53,480 nucleotides of DNA from an uncultured Erysipelotrichaceae bacterium (lineage in GTDB: Bacteria > Bacillota_I > Bacilli_A > RFN20 > CAG-826): the NCBI GenBank assembly GCA_900317295.1, contig ONGB01000004.1:15303-68782 (forward strand), in the 5' to 3' direction. Under the pieces are notes generated by a model. It was given only the letters and a program-made list of their open reading frames with translations. It ran no database searches and had not been told where the DNA came from. Shown here in pieces: positions 8,666 to 17,508 of this stretch (position 1 is its first letter; every line of letters begins with the position of its first letter). The position numbers were made by a program, and so were the translations under genes.

Positions 8666-9313
8666 ATGGAAGAGCGGATTCAGGAACGCGGCGAATGGGA
8701 ATTCTCACGGCTTGGGTTCCTTTTTTATGATCTGACCCACATCCTTTTGGCGGTGGTCCTGATCCCCTACTTCGCCGTGGCCTGGCATTCCTCTAGCGAC
8801 AAGATGATTCCCGGAGAAGGCGTGATCGCGGAAAGCCTCAGCCTCCTATGTTCCTTGATCCTCATCGCCTTCCTTCGCCTTTATAAAGGCGGCAACGAGG
8901 GGGAAAAAGAGCATCCGGCCTTCTCCTTCGCTTGGACGCTCGTGGGATTATCGCTATTCCTGCCCGCGCTCATCGATTTGATTTTCTTCTTCCTCCGCTA
9001 CCCCGACGAATACCCCTTCTCCTTCGCCCCGATCATGAAATACATCACCCTGGCCCTCTTGGGCATCGGATTGGCGCTCTCGCTAGTTTCGCTTGGGCTA
9101 GTGAAAAGCCAAAAGCCTTGGAAGACCCTGATCTTCCTCGCGATCGGCTTCTATGTGATCGCCCTACTGCCCTTCGTCGTCGGAAGCGTCGTCGTTTCCG
9201 CTGGGGAAGCCACCGCGATGCATTGGGCGGAGGTGTTGGATCTCATCGGCTTCTTCGCGGTGCTCTTCCCCGCCTTCTTCGCCTTCCGCGATTTCCTGAT
9301 GCGTAAGATTTAA
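8666..9313 (+). CDS. Six-helix membrane protein, unknown
   Basis: This 215-aa protein has about six hydrophobic helices (around residues 20-40, 58-75, 88-108, 122-145, 152-175 and 190-208). The N-terminal tail is acidic/basic and probably cytoplasmic (MEERIQERGEWEFSR). There is no signal peptide, motif or repeat that I recognise. It is transcribed away from gmk, so the 205-base gap before it should carry divergent promoters. It is followed after 48 bases by the DUF362 gene, which has its own strong ribosome site. The function is unknown; only the membrane topology is supported. Confidence 0.65.
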   Translation: MEERIQERGEWEFSRLGFLFYDLTHILLAVVLIPYFAVAWHSSSDKMIPGEGVIAESLSLLCSLILIAFLRLYKGGNEGEKEHPAFSFAWTLVGLSLFLPALIDLIFFFLRYPDEYPFSFAPIMKYITLALLGIGLALSLVSLGLVKSQKPWKTLIFLAIGFYVIALLPFVVGSVVVSAGEATAMHWAEVLDLIGFFAVLFPAFFAFRDFLMRKI

Positions 9314-9361
9314 CTATTGCCTCTTTTTTCTTTTATACTTATTCCGCAAGGAGGCTTTCCT

Positions 9362-10246
9362 ATGGAAAAGGCCCAAGTTTATTTCATCAAAGACATCACC
9401 CCGGAGAACCTCATCCGCATCTACGAAGCCCTCGGCATCGAACTGAAGGGCAAGGTCGCCGTGAAGATCTCCACCGGCGAGCTCGGCGGGCACAATTACC
9501 TCAAACCCGAACTGATCGGCGCCCTCGTGAAGAAGCTCAACGGCACGATCGTCGAGAACTGCACCGCCTATGGCGGATCCCGTCAGGACCCCAAGAAGCA
9601 TTGGGAGACCATCGAGGCCCACGGCTTCAAGAAAGTCGCCCCCGTCGACCTGCTCGACGAGTTCGGCGAATTCGATATCCCCGTCATCGGCGGCTTCCAT
9701 CTTGATCATGACACGATCGGCGAGCATACGAAGAACTATGATTCGATGCTGTTGCTCAACCACTTCAAGGGCCACATGATGGGCGGCTTTGGCGGAGCGC
9801 TTAAGAACATGTCGATCGGCGTCGCTTCCACCGCGGGGAAACTCAATATCCACGCCGCCGGGGCGGAGAACCAAGAGCAAGAACACGTCTGGTCGCACCT
9901 TCCCGCGCAGGATGATTTCCTCGAATCGATGGCGGATGCTTGCAAAGGCGTGATGGATTACTTCGGCAGACGCAACCTCGCCTATGTCTCCGTCGCCAAT
10001 AACCTCTCTGTCGACTGCGATTGCGACTCTAATCCCGCCGACCCGGAGATGGGCGACCTCGGGATCTTCGCTTCCCTTGACCCCGTCGCGCTTGACCAAG
10101 CCTGCTATGACGCGGTCAAAAACGCCAAAGACCCCGGCAAGAAAGCCCTTATCGAGCGCATGGATTCCCGCCACGGTATCCACACCGTCGAGGCGGCCGC
10201 GGAACTCGGCTTAGGGATCCGCGAATACGAACTGATCACCCTATAA
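9362..10246 (+). CDS. DUF362 family protein
   Basis: This 294-aa protein starts at 9362, six bases after a strong AAGGAGG, rather than at the earlier in-frame codon near 9317. The sequence fits DUF362: VAVKISTGELGGHNYL, a middle LLLNHFKGHMMGGFGGALKN and a late DPVALDQACYDAV. DUF362 proteins are often fused to or encoded with ferredoxin domains and are thought to act in redox or cofactor chemistry, but their reaction is not established. No ferredoxin domain is fused here; a Cys pair occurs in VDCDCDSN. A bidirectional terminator follows. Confidence 0.85.
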   Translation: MEKAQVYFIKDITPENLIRIYEALGIELKGKVAVKISTGELGGHNYLKPELIGALVKKLNGTIVENCTAYGGSRQDPKKHWETIEAHGFKKVAPVDLLDEFGEFDIPVIGGFHLDHDTIGEHTKNYDSMLLLNHFKGHMMGGFGGALKNMSIGVASTAGKLNIHAAGAENQEQEHVWSHLPAQDDFLESMADACKGVMDYFGRRNLAYVSVANNLSVDCDCDSNPADPEMGDLGIFASLDPVALDQACYDAVKNAKDPGKKALIERMDSRHGIHTVEAAAELGLGIREYELITL

Positions 10247-10254
10247 AGGCAAGA

Positions 10255-10290
10255 AAAAAGATGGATGTCCCCCGCGGATTCCATCTTTTT
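10255..10290. terminator. Bidirectional rho-independent terminator
   Basis: An 11-bp stem (AAAAAGATGGA at 10255-10265, TCCATCTTTTT at 10280-10290) with A-runs and T-runs on both sides lies between the converging DUF362 and DUF438-type genes. It can serve both. Confidence 0.85.
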
Positions 10291-10292
10291 CT

Positions 10293-11051
10293 TTATCTAG
10301 GCCCGCATTTTAAGAAAGCGGTGCCGGTCTTTTTCATCCCTTCGTGGACCTCTTCCCAATCTAGGGGAGTGAACACGCTATGGCAGAAGGGGACGATGAC
10401 GTAGTTCTCGCGACTTACCATCTCTTCCATCCGCTCCACCAGGGCGAGGATCTCTTTCTTCTTGGGATAGGGGCTAGGGTGATTGGCGACATAAGAAGCG
10501 AGCTCATCATATTGTTCTAGGATCTTATGGTCCTCTTCTTCAATTGCTTCCGCCCCGCGGTCATAGCCATGTTTCCTGGCGATTGGGCAAAGCAGGGTTT
10601 CCTTGATTTGGTAATGCTTCCCTAGGCGATTTAAGAAGGCGAAGGCTTGCTTGACGCGTTGGATCGAGCGTTCGTTTTCCTCTTTTGCCATATCCTCGGA
10701 GATCGCCATCGTCGCGGAGAGGATGCTTTCATTCCCCTCCTTCATCGCCCATAGGGCGGGGATTGGTTCGCAGCAGCCTTCTTCGCAGCAGCAGCACGTG
10801 CCTTCGCAGCATTCGTCCTCTTCTTCCTGCACCTTCTCCGTCATCATCGCGATGTGGAGTCCGCAGAGGCGATGGAGGTCGCTTTTGGGGGTGCCCTCCT
10901 CCTTCAGCCTCTTCTCGATTTGGAGGAACTCCTCCGGGGGGATGGGGCGGAAGTCGGCGTTGAAGTCTTTGGCGACCGAGGAAAAATACTCGCCGGCTTT
11001 GAGCCTCGCGATGTAATTCCTTAGTTTTTGAAGCAGGGCTTCTTGATCCAT
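10293..11051 (-). CDS. DUF438-like / hemerythrin-type protein with cysteine-cluster insertion
   Basis: The N-terminal ~75 residues of this 252-aa protein resemble DUF438 (LRNYIARLKAGE, PPEEFLQIEKRLKEEG, LHRLCGLH). The C-terminal half has hemerythrin-like spacing of His and Glu (KHYQIKETLL, EEEDHKILEQ), suggesting a metal- or oxygen-sensing four-helix bundle. Between them, residues 81-94 contain eight cysteines in the pattern CC-x3-CCCC-x3-CC, within an acidic stretch. This is not a usual part of the family and looks like a metal- or cluster-binding insertion. It is transcribed divergently from the FAD oxidoreductase gene at 11139 and may be linked to it in redox or metal stress. Family call good, role inferred. 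Confidence 0.75.
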   Translation of the reverse strand: MDQEALLQKLRNYIARLKAGEYFSSVAKDFNADFRPIPPEEFLQIEKRLKEEGTPKSDLHRLCGLHIAMMTEKVQEEEDECCEGTCCCCEEGCCEPIPALWAMKEGNESILSATMAISEDMAKEENERSIQRVKQAFAFLNRLGKHYQIKETLLCPIARKHGYDRGAEAIEEEDHKILEQYDELASYVANHPSPYPKKKEILALVERMEEMVSRENYVIVPFCHSVFTPLDWEEVHEGMKKTGTAFLKCGPR

Positions 11052-11138
11052 GCCCCTAGTTTATCCCCCTTCTTCGCCTAGGGGAAACGATATGCTTTCG
11101 CTTAACATTCCCTATGGAAATGACTAACATAAGCGTCT

Positions 11139-12659
11139 ATGCCAAGAAAGAAAGTCATCATCGTCGGCGCTGGGATTTCCGGACTCACCGCGGGCATCTA
11201 CTGCCTCGATCAGGGCTTCGACGTAGAAATATATGAAAAGAATCCCGTCCCCGGCGGCGAATGCGTCGGCTGGACGAGGAAGGGCACCTATATCGAAGGC
11301 TGCGCCCATTGGATCATCGGCACTTCCCCCAAAAGCGACCTCTACCCCCTGTGGAATCATATCGGCATCTTCGATGGGGACCCGAAGCTATTCCAAACCC
11401 GTTACATCTCCAAATTCGAGCTCAAAAACGGGGACACCCTGACCCTTTATTCCGATCTGCATAAACTCGAAGCCGAGTTCCTCCGCGTCGCCCCCGAGGA
11501 TAAGAAGGCGATCCGCCGCCTCATCAAGGGCATCCGCGCCTATATGCATACCCGCATCCCCGTCGATCGGCCAATCGACAAGATGAATCTCTTCCAGCTC
11601 ATCAAGTTTGGGGTGACGATGCTGCCGATGTTCATGGAATATAGCCGCGCGAGGAAGGAATCGATGGAGCATTTCGCCGCCCGTTTCCAAAACGAGAACA
11701 TCCGCGAGATCCTCACCCGTTTCCTCGAGCCGGAATATAACGTCCATTCCTGCTTCTACGTCTTTCAAGAGCTCGCCAAAGGCAATTCCTGCGTCATCGA
11801 AGGCGGCTCCTCGGCGATGATGGACCGCATTGCGAAGCGCTTCACTTCCCAAGGGGGCATCCTCCATCTGGCTTCGCCCGTCAAAGAGATCCTGATTGAG
11901 AACGACAAAGCCGTCGGCATCAAGACGGAAAAGGGCGAGGAAATCCGCTCGGATTACGTCATTACCGCCTGCGACATGCATTACGCGCTCCGTCACTTAC
12001 TAGGCGCCCAATATGTCGATAAGGAATGGGAGAAGCAATATGCGAATCGCGAGGCTTTCCCCGTCAATACCTCGGTGCTTCTTTCCTATCGCGCCAAAGG
12101 CGACTTCCACGATTTCCCCTACCAGATCGATTTCCCCACCGAGGAATTCTCCCTCTTCGGGAAGAAGACCAACCACTTCCCCTTGCGCAACTTCGCCTTC
12201 GATCCCTCTCTCCCCACCCCCGAGGGCACGACTTTATTCACCGCGCTGATCCCGGCGAATCAGGAGGTTTATGAGAGCCTGAAGCAAATGGACCGCAAGG
12301 AATACGTCGCGAAGAAGAAAGAACTCGGCGAATTCTTCATCCCCCTGATCGCGGAGAAACTCCATATCGCCCCGGAGGACGTCGAATTATTGGATGTGGC
12401 GACCCCGTTAACCTACGAAAGATATAACCACTGCTACAAAGGCTCTTACATGGCCTTCCTCTCCACCGCGAAGGGCTGGGGCCTAATGCGTCCAGGATTG
12501 GTGAAGGGATTAAAGAACTTCGTCATGGCCGGCCAATGGATCATGATCCCCGGCGGGCTCCCCGTCGCCCTAATGGCGGGGAAGCACGCCGCCATCCGCA
12601 TTTGCAACATGGAAAAGGTCAAATTCCAAAACAAAGAAGAAACCAAGCGGGAAAAATAA
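11139..12659 (+). CDS. CrtI-like FAD-dependent oxidoreductase
   Basis: This 506-aa protein has an N-terminal Rossmann FAD motif (VIIVGAGISGLTAGIY) followed by EKNPVPGGECVGW. The C-terminal FAD-contact region AGQWIMIPGGLPVALMAGKHAA is typical of phytoene desaturase/carotenoid isomerase-like and amine-oxidase-type flavoproteins. No carotenoid genes are near, so the substrate is not evident; many gut Bacillota carry such orphan CrtI-like proteins. The ATG at 11139 lacks an obvious ribosome site. The neighbours are a divergent metal-binding protein and a downstream HD protein 37 bases away. Flavoprotein call firm, substrate unknown. Confidence 0.85.
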   Translation: MPRKKVIIVGAGISGLTAGIYCLDQGFDVEIYEKNPVPGGECVGWTRKGTYIEGCAHWIIGTSPKSDLYPLWNHIGIFDGDPKLFQTRYISKFELKNGDTLTLYSDLHKLEAEFLRVAPEDKKAIRRLIKGIRAYMHTRIPVDRPIDKMNLFQLIKFGVTMLPMFMEYSRARKESMEHFAARFQNENIREILTRFLEPEYNVHSCFYVFQELAKGNSCVIEGGSSAMMDRIAKRFTSQGGILHLASPVKEILIENDKAVGIKTEKGEEIRSDYVITACDMHYALRHLLGAQYVDKEWEKQYANREAFPVNTSVLLSYRAKGDFHDFPYQIDFPTEEFSLFGKKTNHFPLRNFAFDPSLPTPEGTTLFTALIPANQEVYESLKQMDRKEYVAKKKELGEFFIPLIAEKLHIAPEDVELLDVATPLTYERYNHCYKGSYMAFLSTAKGWGLMRPGLVKGLKNFVMAGQWIMIPGGLPVALMAGKHAAIRICNMEKVKFQNKEETKREK

Positions 12660-12696
12660 TCTTTCTTATTTTTCGCGCGCATTTAAGATAAATGGG

Positions 12697-13209
12697 ATGA
12701 AAGCTTCCCGCTCCCGCATCAATGACACCTACCAAGCCATGCGCGAACATGGCTATGAAATCATCCTCGATGAGCGGTTTTTGATTTTGAAAAGCTTCGT
12801 CCAGCACCGCACCAGCAATACCTACGATCATTGCCTTAACGTCACCCGCATCGCCTTGAACATGGCGAAAAAGTTCCGCATCAAGGTCGATATCCGTTCC
12901 CTTGTCCGCGGCTGCCTTCTCCACGATTATTATGGCTATGCCTGGCGCGATACCAAGCCTAGGTGGCATGGCCACCGCCACCCGCGCCTCGCCGCGGAAA
13001 ACGCCAAAAGGGATTTTGGCATCAACGCCTTAGAGGAAAACATGATCCTCGGTCATATGTGGCCAATCAATTTCTTCCGTTTCTTTAAAAGCAGGGAGGC
13101 CTTCATCCTCACCCTTGCGGATAAGATGGCGACCCTCGAGGAAGTGTTCGCCCCACGCGGCGAATATGAGGGCTATCGCCTCAAACTAAGAAGGGCCGAG
13201 CTCCTTTAA
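12697..13209 (+). CDS. HD-domain phosphohydrolase-like protein
   Basis: This 170-aa protein shows HD-superfamily metal ligands: an early His (NTYDHCLNVTRIA), the HD doublet in RGCLLHDYYGYAW, a His-rich loop (PRWHGHRHPRLAAENA) and a final Asp in LTLADKMATLEEVF. Such proteins hydrolyse phosphate esters of nucleotides or similar. The substrate cannot be read from the sequence. It follows the flavoprotein gene on the same strand and ends before a clear bidirectional terminator. Confidence 0.8.
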   Translation: MKASRSRINDTYQAMREHGYEIILDERFLILKSFVQHRTSNTYDHCLNVTRIALNMAKKFRIKVDIRSLVRGCLLHDYYGYAWRDTKPRWHGHRHPRLAAENAKRDFGINALEENMILGHMWPINFFRFFKSREAFILTLADKMATLEEVFAPRGEYEGYRLKLRRAELL

Positions 13210-13240
13210 TCCGCCTGCGATTTCATAGGGTTTTCAAGAA

Positions 13241-13270
13241 AAAGGTTGGGGATTCCCAGCCTTTTGTTTT
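13241..13270. terminator. Rho-independent terminator between convergent genes
   Basis: The stem AAAGGTTGGG (13241-13250) pairs with CCCAGCCTTT (13255-13264), with a GATT loop and a T-rich run after it. It sits between the HD gene and the converging membrane-protein gene. Confidence 0.85.
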
Positions 13271-13283
13271 GTGTTGGAGAAGC

Positions 13284-13907
13284 TTATTCGGCTTCCTTCT
13301 TCGCGGGCTTGTTCTCGCCGTGGAAGTAGACCAAGTAAGTGATGGCCATCAAGGGGATGAAGGCGAAATAGTTGCCGATCGCGGCGAAGTAGCTCATCCA
13401 AGGCGCTTCAATCTGGCCATAGGCGATCATCATTAAGACGCCGCAGGTCAGGGCGAGCGGGATCACCACAAGCGCGGCGATCTGGATGATGTTCTGAATC
13501 CCACGGAGCTTATCGGAGAAGAGGGAAATGATATAGAGGACGAAGATCGAAGCGACCGTCACTTGGAGGACCAAATAGAAGATGGCGAACGCGATGAAGA
13601 TCCCCTCGCCTCCGAACAAGGCAAAGGTCTCCGGGAAGCCGCGGAAATGGCCATAGGCGAAGCTGATCAGCATGATGACGAGCAAGACTTTGAGCACATC
13701 GAACTTCTTCGTGAGGTAGACGAGGGCGAACAAGACAATCAAGGCGACATCGATGATCAACTTGAGCACCCCGGTGGTGATTTCCGCGGCGTTGATGCGG
13801 CCGAAGTAGCCGATGATGGAGAAGATATCCCCAAGGAAATAGACCCCGAGCAGGATCGCCGAGATCAGGATGAAGTTTTTCTTAAGAAACGAAACAATGC
13901 TCTCCAT
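13284..13907 (-). CDS. Multi-pass membrane protein, unknown
   Basis: This 207-aa protein is almost entirely hydrophobic with six or so helices. It has a short N-terminus (MESIVSFLKKNF) and a charged tail (HGENKPAKKEAE) probably in the cytoplasm. I recognise no family motif. It lies downstream of a large lipoprotein gene, separated from it by a hairpin, so it is probably transcribed separately. The function is unknown. Confidence 0.65.
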   Translation of the reverse strand: MESIVSFLKKNFILISAILLGVYFLGDIFSIIGYFGRINAAEITTGVLKLIIDVALIVLFALVYLTKKFDVLKVLLVIMLISFAYGHFRGFPETFALFGGEGIFIAFAIFYLVLQVTVASIFVLYIISLFSDKLRGIQNIIQIAALVVIPLALTCGVLMMIAYGQIEAPWMSYFAAIGNYFAFIPLMAITYLVYFHGENKPAKKEAE

Positions 13908-13939
13908 AATGGATTCCTTTTATATGAATATAAAGATGG

Positions 13940-13964
13940 AGGCCGCCCCGCGAGGAGGCGGCCT
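13940..13964. terminator. GC-rich hairpin terminator
   Basis: The stem AGGCCGCC (13940-13947) and GGCGGCCT (13957-13964) lies just downstream of the lipoprotein stop codon at 13976. The T-run is weak in the minus direction. Confidence 0.6.
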
Positions 13965-13975
13965 TTATGTTTGGA

Positions 13976-16222
13976 TTAGGCTTCCCAGACGAAGTCGATG
14001 CTATCGAGATAGACGGCTCCATCAAGGCTGATGAAACCGACATAGGCGTACTTCTCGGTGAAGGTGAAGGTCTTGGTCAATTCGCTGGCATCGAAGACGA
14101 TTTCGGTTAGCGGTTCCATCTCGCCGCTATACATATCCGTGATTTCAAACGCGGTATTGGAGGCGAAGATCTTGATGGCGCGTTTCTGGCTAGAACCACC
14201 CGTTGCGGTATTGAAGGAAACGGTGAGGGATTTGATGGTGCGGCCATCAACACCGGCCCCGACCATGCCCGACGCGCCATCTTTCATGCGGAATTGGATT
14301 GCGCCATCTTTATTGCAGGCGCAATGGGCAGAATAGTATGCGCCATCCGCGGCGAGATCGTACCCGGCGTAAGTTGTGGTGCCCTTGGTCAAACCAAGCG
14401 CTTGGCTATCGACGTGGTCGGTCACGGCGGAATCAACGATGAGAACATTAAGCTGAGCGGTGAGTTCGCCGACGTGGACCACCACTTTGCCTTGGACGCC
14501 GACTTCGGTTTCCGGGGCAACGGTGATGCGGCCTAGCTCATTGACGGAGACGCCGGTAGCGGCATTAGCCGGGATCCATTCATAGGTCGGGGTCGCGGAG
14601 AGCGAGGCGCCGATCGGGCTCGGGGTGATTTCGATGTCGAAGGTCTTGCCCGGGCTTAGGCGGACGGACTCAGCGTTAAGGGTGATGCCGGTGAGGACAT
14701 CGGCCACGACGTGGACGGTGATGGTGTCGGTGAGGCCTTCGCTGGTGGTCGCGGTCACGACGATATCGGTGCCGGGTTCGGCGTTTTCGGCGATCGTGAG
14801 GCGGCCTTCCGGGGTGATCGAGGCGGCGGCGGTGTTCTCCTCGATGGAGAAGGCATAGGTGCTATCGCATTCTTCCGGGGCCAAAGTCGCGGTTCGGTTA
14901 TAGATGGAGCCGGCGACGATGTTGAGCTCTGCTCCGTCATCGATTTCGATCGAGGTGGCCGCGACGAAGCGGGACGGTTCGTAATAAATCTGGAAGTCAT
15001 TGCCGTTGGCATAGCCAGGCCACACTTCCAAATAGGCGGTCTTGTTGTCCTTGACGTAAACGGTGAGGCCATGGGACTCAAGATAGGTGTCATCGGCCTT
15101 GAAGCCGTTGGCGAGCAGGATGTCGATGACCCCTTGGGTGCGGTCTTCGAAGTAATTGTCGGTGATGCCCAAGTACGGATAACTATCGTCGGGGTTATTC
15201 TCGACCACATAGCCTTCGCCCATCTGGAAGAAGGGAAGCACTTCGCCGAGATATTCGGTCATCAAGGCTTTTTCCGACTCGGTCCAATCGGTGTTGGTGG
15301 TCAAGGTATCGGTATAGATATCAGAGAAATCGCAGGCGGCGACCGTGGTATTTTCTTGATCGTCTAAAGAGACGTAGATGACCAATTGATGGTCCGCGTC
15401 AAAGCCTTGGTATCCGGCGAGGACGTCGACATATTCCCAGGTGTCCCAATCGATATCTTGGGTCCAGACTTCCTCCATCGCGAAGCCTTGGGCGGTAAGC
15501 GCGGCGGCGTAATCGGAAGCTTTATCGCCTTCGACGACGATGTTGAAGGACTTCGGGTTATAGTAACCATCCTCGTCCGTATAAGCCTCGGAAGTGGCAT
15601 AAAGATAGGTGTCCGCCTCGAGGTCGGTGATGGCTTTATCGGTGCCGAGGAAGGCGTCCAGCTGAGCCTGAGGGAAGGCATCGGTCTTCTCAAAGCCCTT
15701 ATAGGTGTAATCGACATACCAGCTGGTATCGACATCGCTGACGTCCAAATCGCCGGCTTCCCCGTCATAGCGGCTGAGGTCGAAATAGAAACCCTCGACG
15801 GAGTCAAAGAAAGTGATGACGAAGGTGGGGTCATCGGCGTTATCGGCGTAAAGGTAGCCATATTCTTCGACGGGGTACCAGGTGTCGTCATTGATGCTGA
15901 CCCAAGCGGTTTCGCCGATGAGCTCGAGATATTCCGTTTCGTGGTCTTCCGAGGCGATGCCTTCGATGAAATACATCTTACTGGAATAGGAATAGAAGAT
16001 GTCCCAATCCAATTCGTATTCGTCCAAAGAGGGGACGGTGAGCTCGCTTTCGCCGAGGAATTGGGCGATGGCCTCATCGATGGTGAGGGTCACCACCGGG
16101 GTGGAGGAAGAATCGGAAGAGGTACCTTCCGGGGTGGTTTTCCCGCCTTTTCCGCCGCCGCAGCCCGCTAACAAAGCGGCCGCGCAGGCGAGGGAGAGGA
16201 CTTTCCACATATGTTTTTTCAT
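13976..16222 (-). CDS. Large surface lipoprotein with repeated domains and Ig-like modules
   Basis: This 748-aa protein has a lipoprotein signal: basic MKKHMWK, a hydrophobic core and the lipobox LLAGC (Cys21), followed by a Gly/Ser/Thr linker. The secreted part contains about three related acidic, aromatic-rich units of ~110 residues (about 45-400), each mixing a WYxVxxYG-like strand and a DxF segment. Two bacterial Ig-like (Big-type) modules follow (about 430-620; SIEIDDGAELNIVAG, LTGITLNAESVRLSPGKT). The C-terminal domain (about 620-748) resembles a carbohydrate-binding-like beta sandwich (IKSLTVSFNTATGG, KIFASNTAF). Similar architectures occur in gut Bacillota surface proteins. AAAGGAG precedes the ATG. 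The binding target is unknown. Confidence 0.8.
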   Translation of the reverse strand: MKKHMWKVLSLACAAALLAGCGGGKGGKTTPEGTSSDSSSTPVVTLTIDEAIAQFLGESELTVPSLDEYELDWDIFYSYSSKMYFIEGIASEDHETEYLELIGETAWVSINDDTWYPVEEYGYLYADNADDPTFVITFFDSVEGFYFDLSRYDGEAGDLDVSDVDTSWYVDYTYKGFEKTDAFPQAQLDAFLGTDKAITDLEADTYLYATSEAYTDEDGYYNPKSFNIVVEGDKASDYAAALTAQGFAMEEVWTQDIDWDTWEYVDVLAGYQGFDADHQLVIYVSLDDQENTTVAACDFSDIYTDTLTTNTDWTESEKALMTEYLGEVLPFFQMGEGYVVENNPDDSYPYLGITDNYFEDRTQGVIDILLANGFKADDTYLESHGLTVYVKDNKTAYLEVWPGYANGNDFQIYYEPSRFVAATSIEIDDGAELNIVAGSIYNRTATLAPEECDSTYAFSIEENTAAASITPEGRLTIAENAEPGTDIVVTATTSEGLTDTITVHVVADVLTGITLNAESVRLSPGKTFDIEITPSPIGASLSATPTYEWIPANAATGVSVNELGRITVAPETEVGVQGKVVVHVGELTAQLNVLIVDSAVTDHVDSQALGLTKGTTTYAGYDLAADGAYYSAHCACNKDGAIQFRMKDGASGMVGAGVDGRTIKSLTVSFNTATGGSSQKRAIKIFASNTAFEITDMYSGEMEPLTEIVFDASELTKTFTFTEKYAYVGFISLDGAVYLDSIDFVWEA

Positions 16223-16289
16223 AGATAAATCTCCTTTATCGCTTTTTCAATTTTATAAATTGACCGAGCAAAGGGGAAGAAAAAACATA

Positions 16290-16354
16290 AGCCCAATAGT
16301 CTTTTCCTTGATGCTAATCATCGTTGGCTTCACATCGTTGGTTTTTATTGGGCT
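16290..16354. repeat. Long-loop inverted repeat downstream of fic
   Basis: AGCCCAATA (16290-16298) is repeated inverted as TATTGGGCT (16346-16354). Inside the loop, CATCGTTGG occurs twice in direct orientation. It lies just past the fic stop codon and may be a terminator or an old recombination scar. Confidence 0.4.
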
Positions 16355-16364
16355 CCAAAATATC

Positions 16365-17093
16365 TTATTTTTGCCAATCGGCCGGCTTTTTGATTGTCTC
16401 GAGTTTTTCCATTGTGTGATGAGTGTAAGAATACTTGGCCACTTCCATTCCTTCTAAGCTCTCGTATTTCCCGCTCGATTCGTTTTTGAATGAAACCGAG
16501 TCAGCGACAATGCCCAACAAATAATCGCTTTTCGACGAACTATACAAGCACGATAGCACTAGGGCATTCCTGAAAAATTTTCCATTTTTTGAAAGGAAAT
16601 CGATGTTCGTATGCAATCCCGTTTTCTTTAATAAGAAATAGAGCATCATCGCGGATGTTCGGGTATTTCCTTCTCTAAAGGGGTGAATATGCCAAAACTC
16701 GGAAACGAAATAACACACTTTCTTCAATTGTTCTTTCGGATCCAAGAGAGACCAATCGACTCCTTGGAATTCTATTTGAAGCTTCCTTAACGCTTCTTTC
16801 AAATACGACGCGAAAACATAATCGACGGATTTTCCATCTAGAAGAGGCTCTGCCTTAAAAATGTCAATCGTTCGTAATTGGCCCGCCCATTCATAAAGCC
16901 TTTCGAAAAGCCTCTTATGGATTTTCAGGGCGTCATATATCGTATCTATCTGAAAATCGCTGGTTCTAAGGTTTTCAACGGCCAATGAAGCGAAATCGCT
17001 TTCAGCCAGATCTAACTTTGAGCCATCGTGAATTCCCAATTTGTTGATCAACACGTTCGTCCCTTGATAAACATATGGGTCTTTCATGGTCAC
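16365..17093 (-). CDS. Fic family AMPylator-like toxin
   Basis: The catalytic Fic motif HPFREGNTRT (residues 137-146) is complete, including the His base and the phosphate-binding loop. Upstream YEWAGQLRTIDI fits the Fic flap region. Fic proteins transfer AMP or other phosphate groups to protein targets such as topoisomerases. The start is either GTG 17093, overlapping the antitoxin stop as GTGA, or ATG 17087. A S-x-x-x-E-N string at residues 36-41 matches the Fic auto-inhibition consensus but lies in a helix that often lacks that role. The 242-aa gene is coupled to a RelB/DinJ-like antitoxin rather than the usual short Fic antitoxin. Confidence 0.9.
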   Translation of the reverse strand: MTMKDPYVYQGTNVLINKLGIHDGSKLDLAESDFASLAVENLRTSDFQIDTIYDALKIHKRLFERLYEWAGQLRTIDIFKAEPLLDGKSVDYVFASYLKEALRKLQIEFQGVDWSLLDPKEQLKKVCYFVSEFWHIHPFREGNTRTSAMMLYFLLKKTGLHTNIDFLSKNGKFFRNALVLSCLYSSSKSDYLLGIVADSVSFKNESSGKYESLEGMEVAKYSYTHHTMEKLETIKKPADWQK

Positions 17094-17407
17094 TTATATA
17101 ACCTTTCGATTGCAAATTGGGCGGTTTCGTAATCGATATATCCGCGATGATAGAGGCGGAAAATGTTTTTTGCTGCTTCGGAAGGAGGAACCCCGTCTAC
17201 GGTGACGATGTTGGTGGCAAAGGCTAAATCCTGATCTTCCTTGGGAGGAAGGGACAATTCGAAAGGCAACCCATTATGGTTCACTGAAGCAGTCAGAAAA
17301 AGCATAATCGCTTGGCTGGTCGTCAAACCAATGGATTCAAATACCGCATCGGCTTTTCTTTTAATTTCGGGGGTTACCCGGGTGTGCACGGTTTCCGTCT
17401 TAGGCAT
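17090..17407 (-). CDS. RelB/DinJ-like ribbon-helix-helix antitoxin
   Basis: The 105-aa protein begins KTETVHTRVTPEIKRKADAV and continues GLTTSQAIMLFL, the classic DinJ/RelB ribbon-helix-helix start. The C-terminal half (PPSEAAKNIFRLYHRGYIDYETA) is unlike the short YafQ-binding tail of DinJ and may be adapted to the Fic partner. The gene overlaps fic and is preceded by GGAGG and a likely promoter. By analogy it should bind its own promoter and neutralise the toxin. It lies directly downstream of tRNA-Arg on the same strand. Confidence 0.85.
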   Translation of the reverse strand: MPKTETVHTRVTPEIKRKADAVFESIGLTTSQAIMLFLTASVNHNGLPFELSLPPKEDQDLAFATNIVTVDGVPPSEAAKNIFRLYHRGYIDYETAQFAIERLYK

Positions 17408-17425
17408 AAGCGATCCTCCACAGGA

Positions 17426-17454
17426 ATTGTATCACTTTTGCGACACATTCTAAA
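17426..17454 (-). promoter_or_regulatory. Promoter of the antitoxin-fic pair
   Basis: On the minus strand, TTTAGA (17449-17454), a 17-base spacer and TACAAT (17426-17431) preceded by TG give an extended -10 promoter. GGAGG follows at 17415-17419, eight bases before the antitoxin ATG. Confidence 0.6.
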
Positions 17455-17508
17455 GACTCTATCTCAGTTGATTCCCTTTTTAGAAACAGGATGTTTAAGA
17501 AAAGAAAA

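Noticed and set aside
9314..10183. Minus-strand open frame opposite the DUF362 gene
   Set aside because: It is a mirror of a gene with strong family motifs and ribosome site on the plus strand; no independent support.
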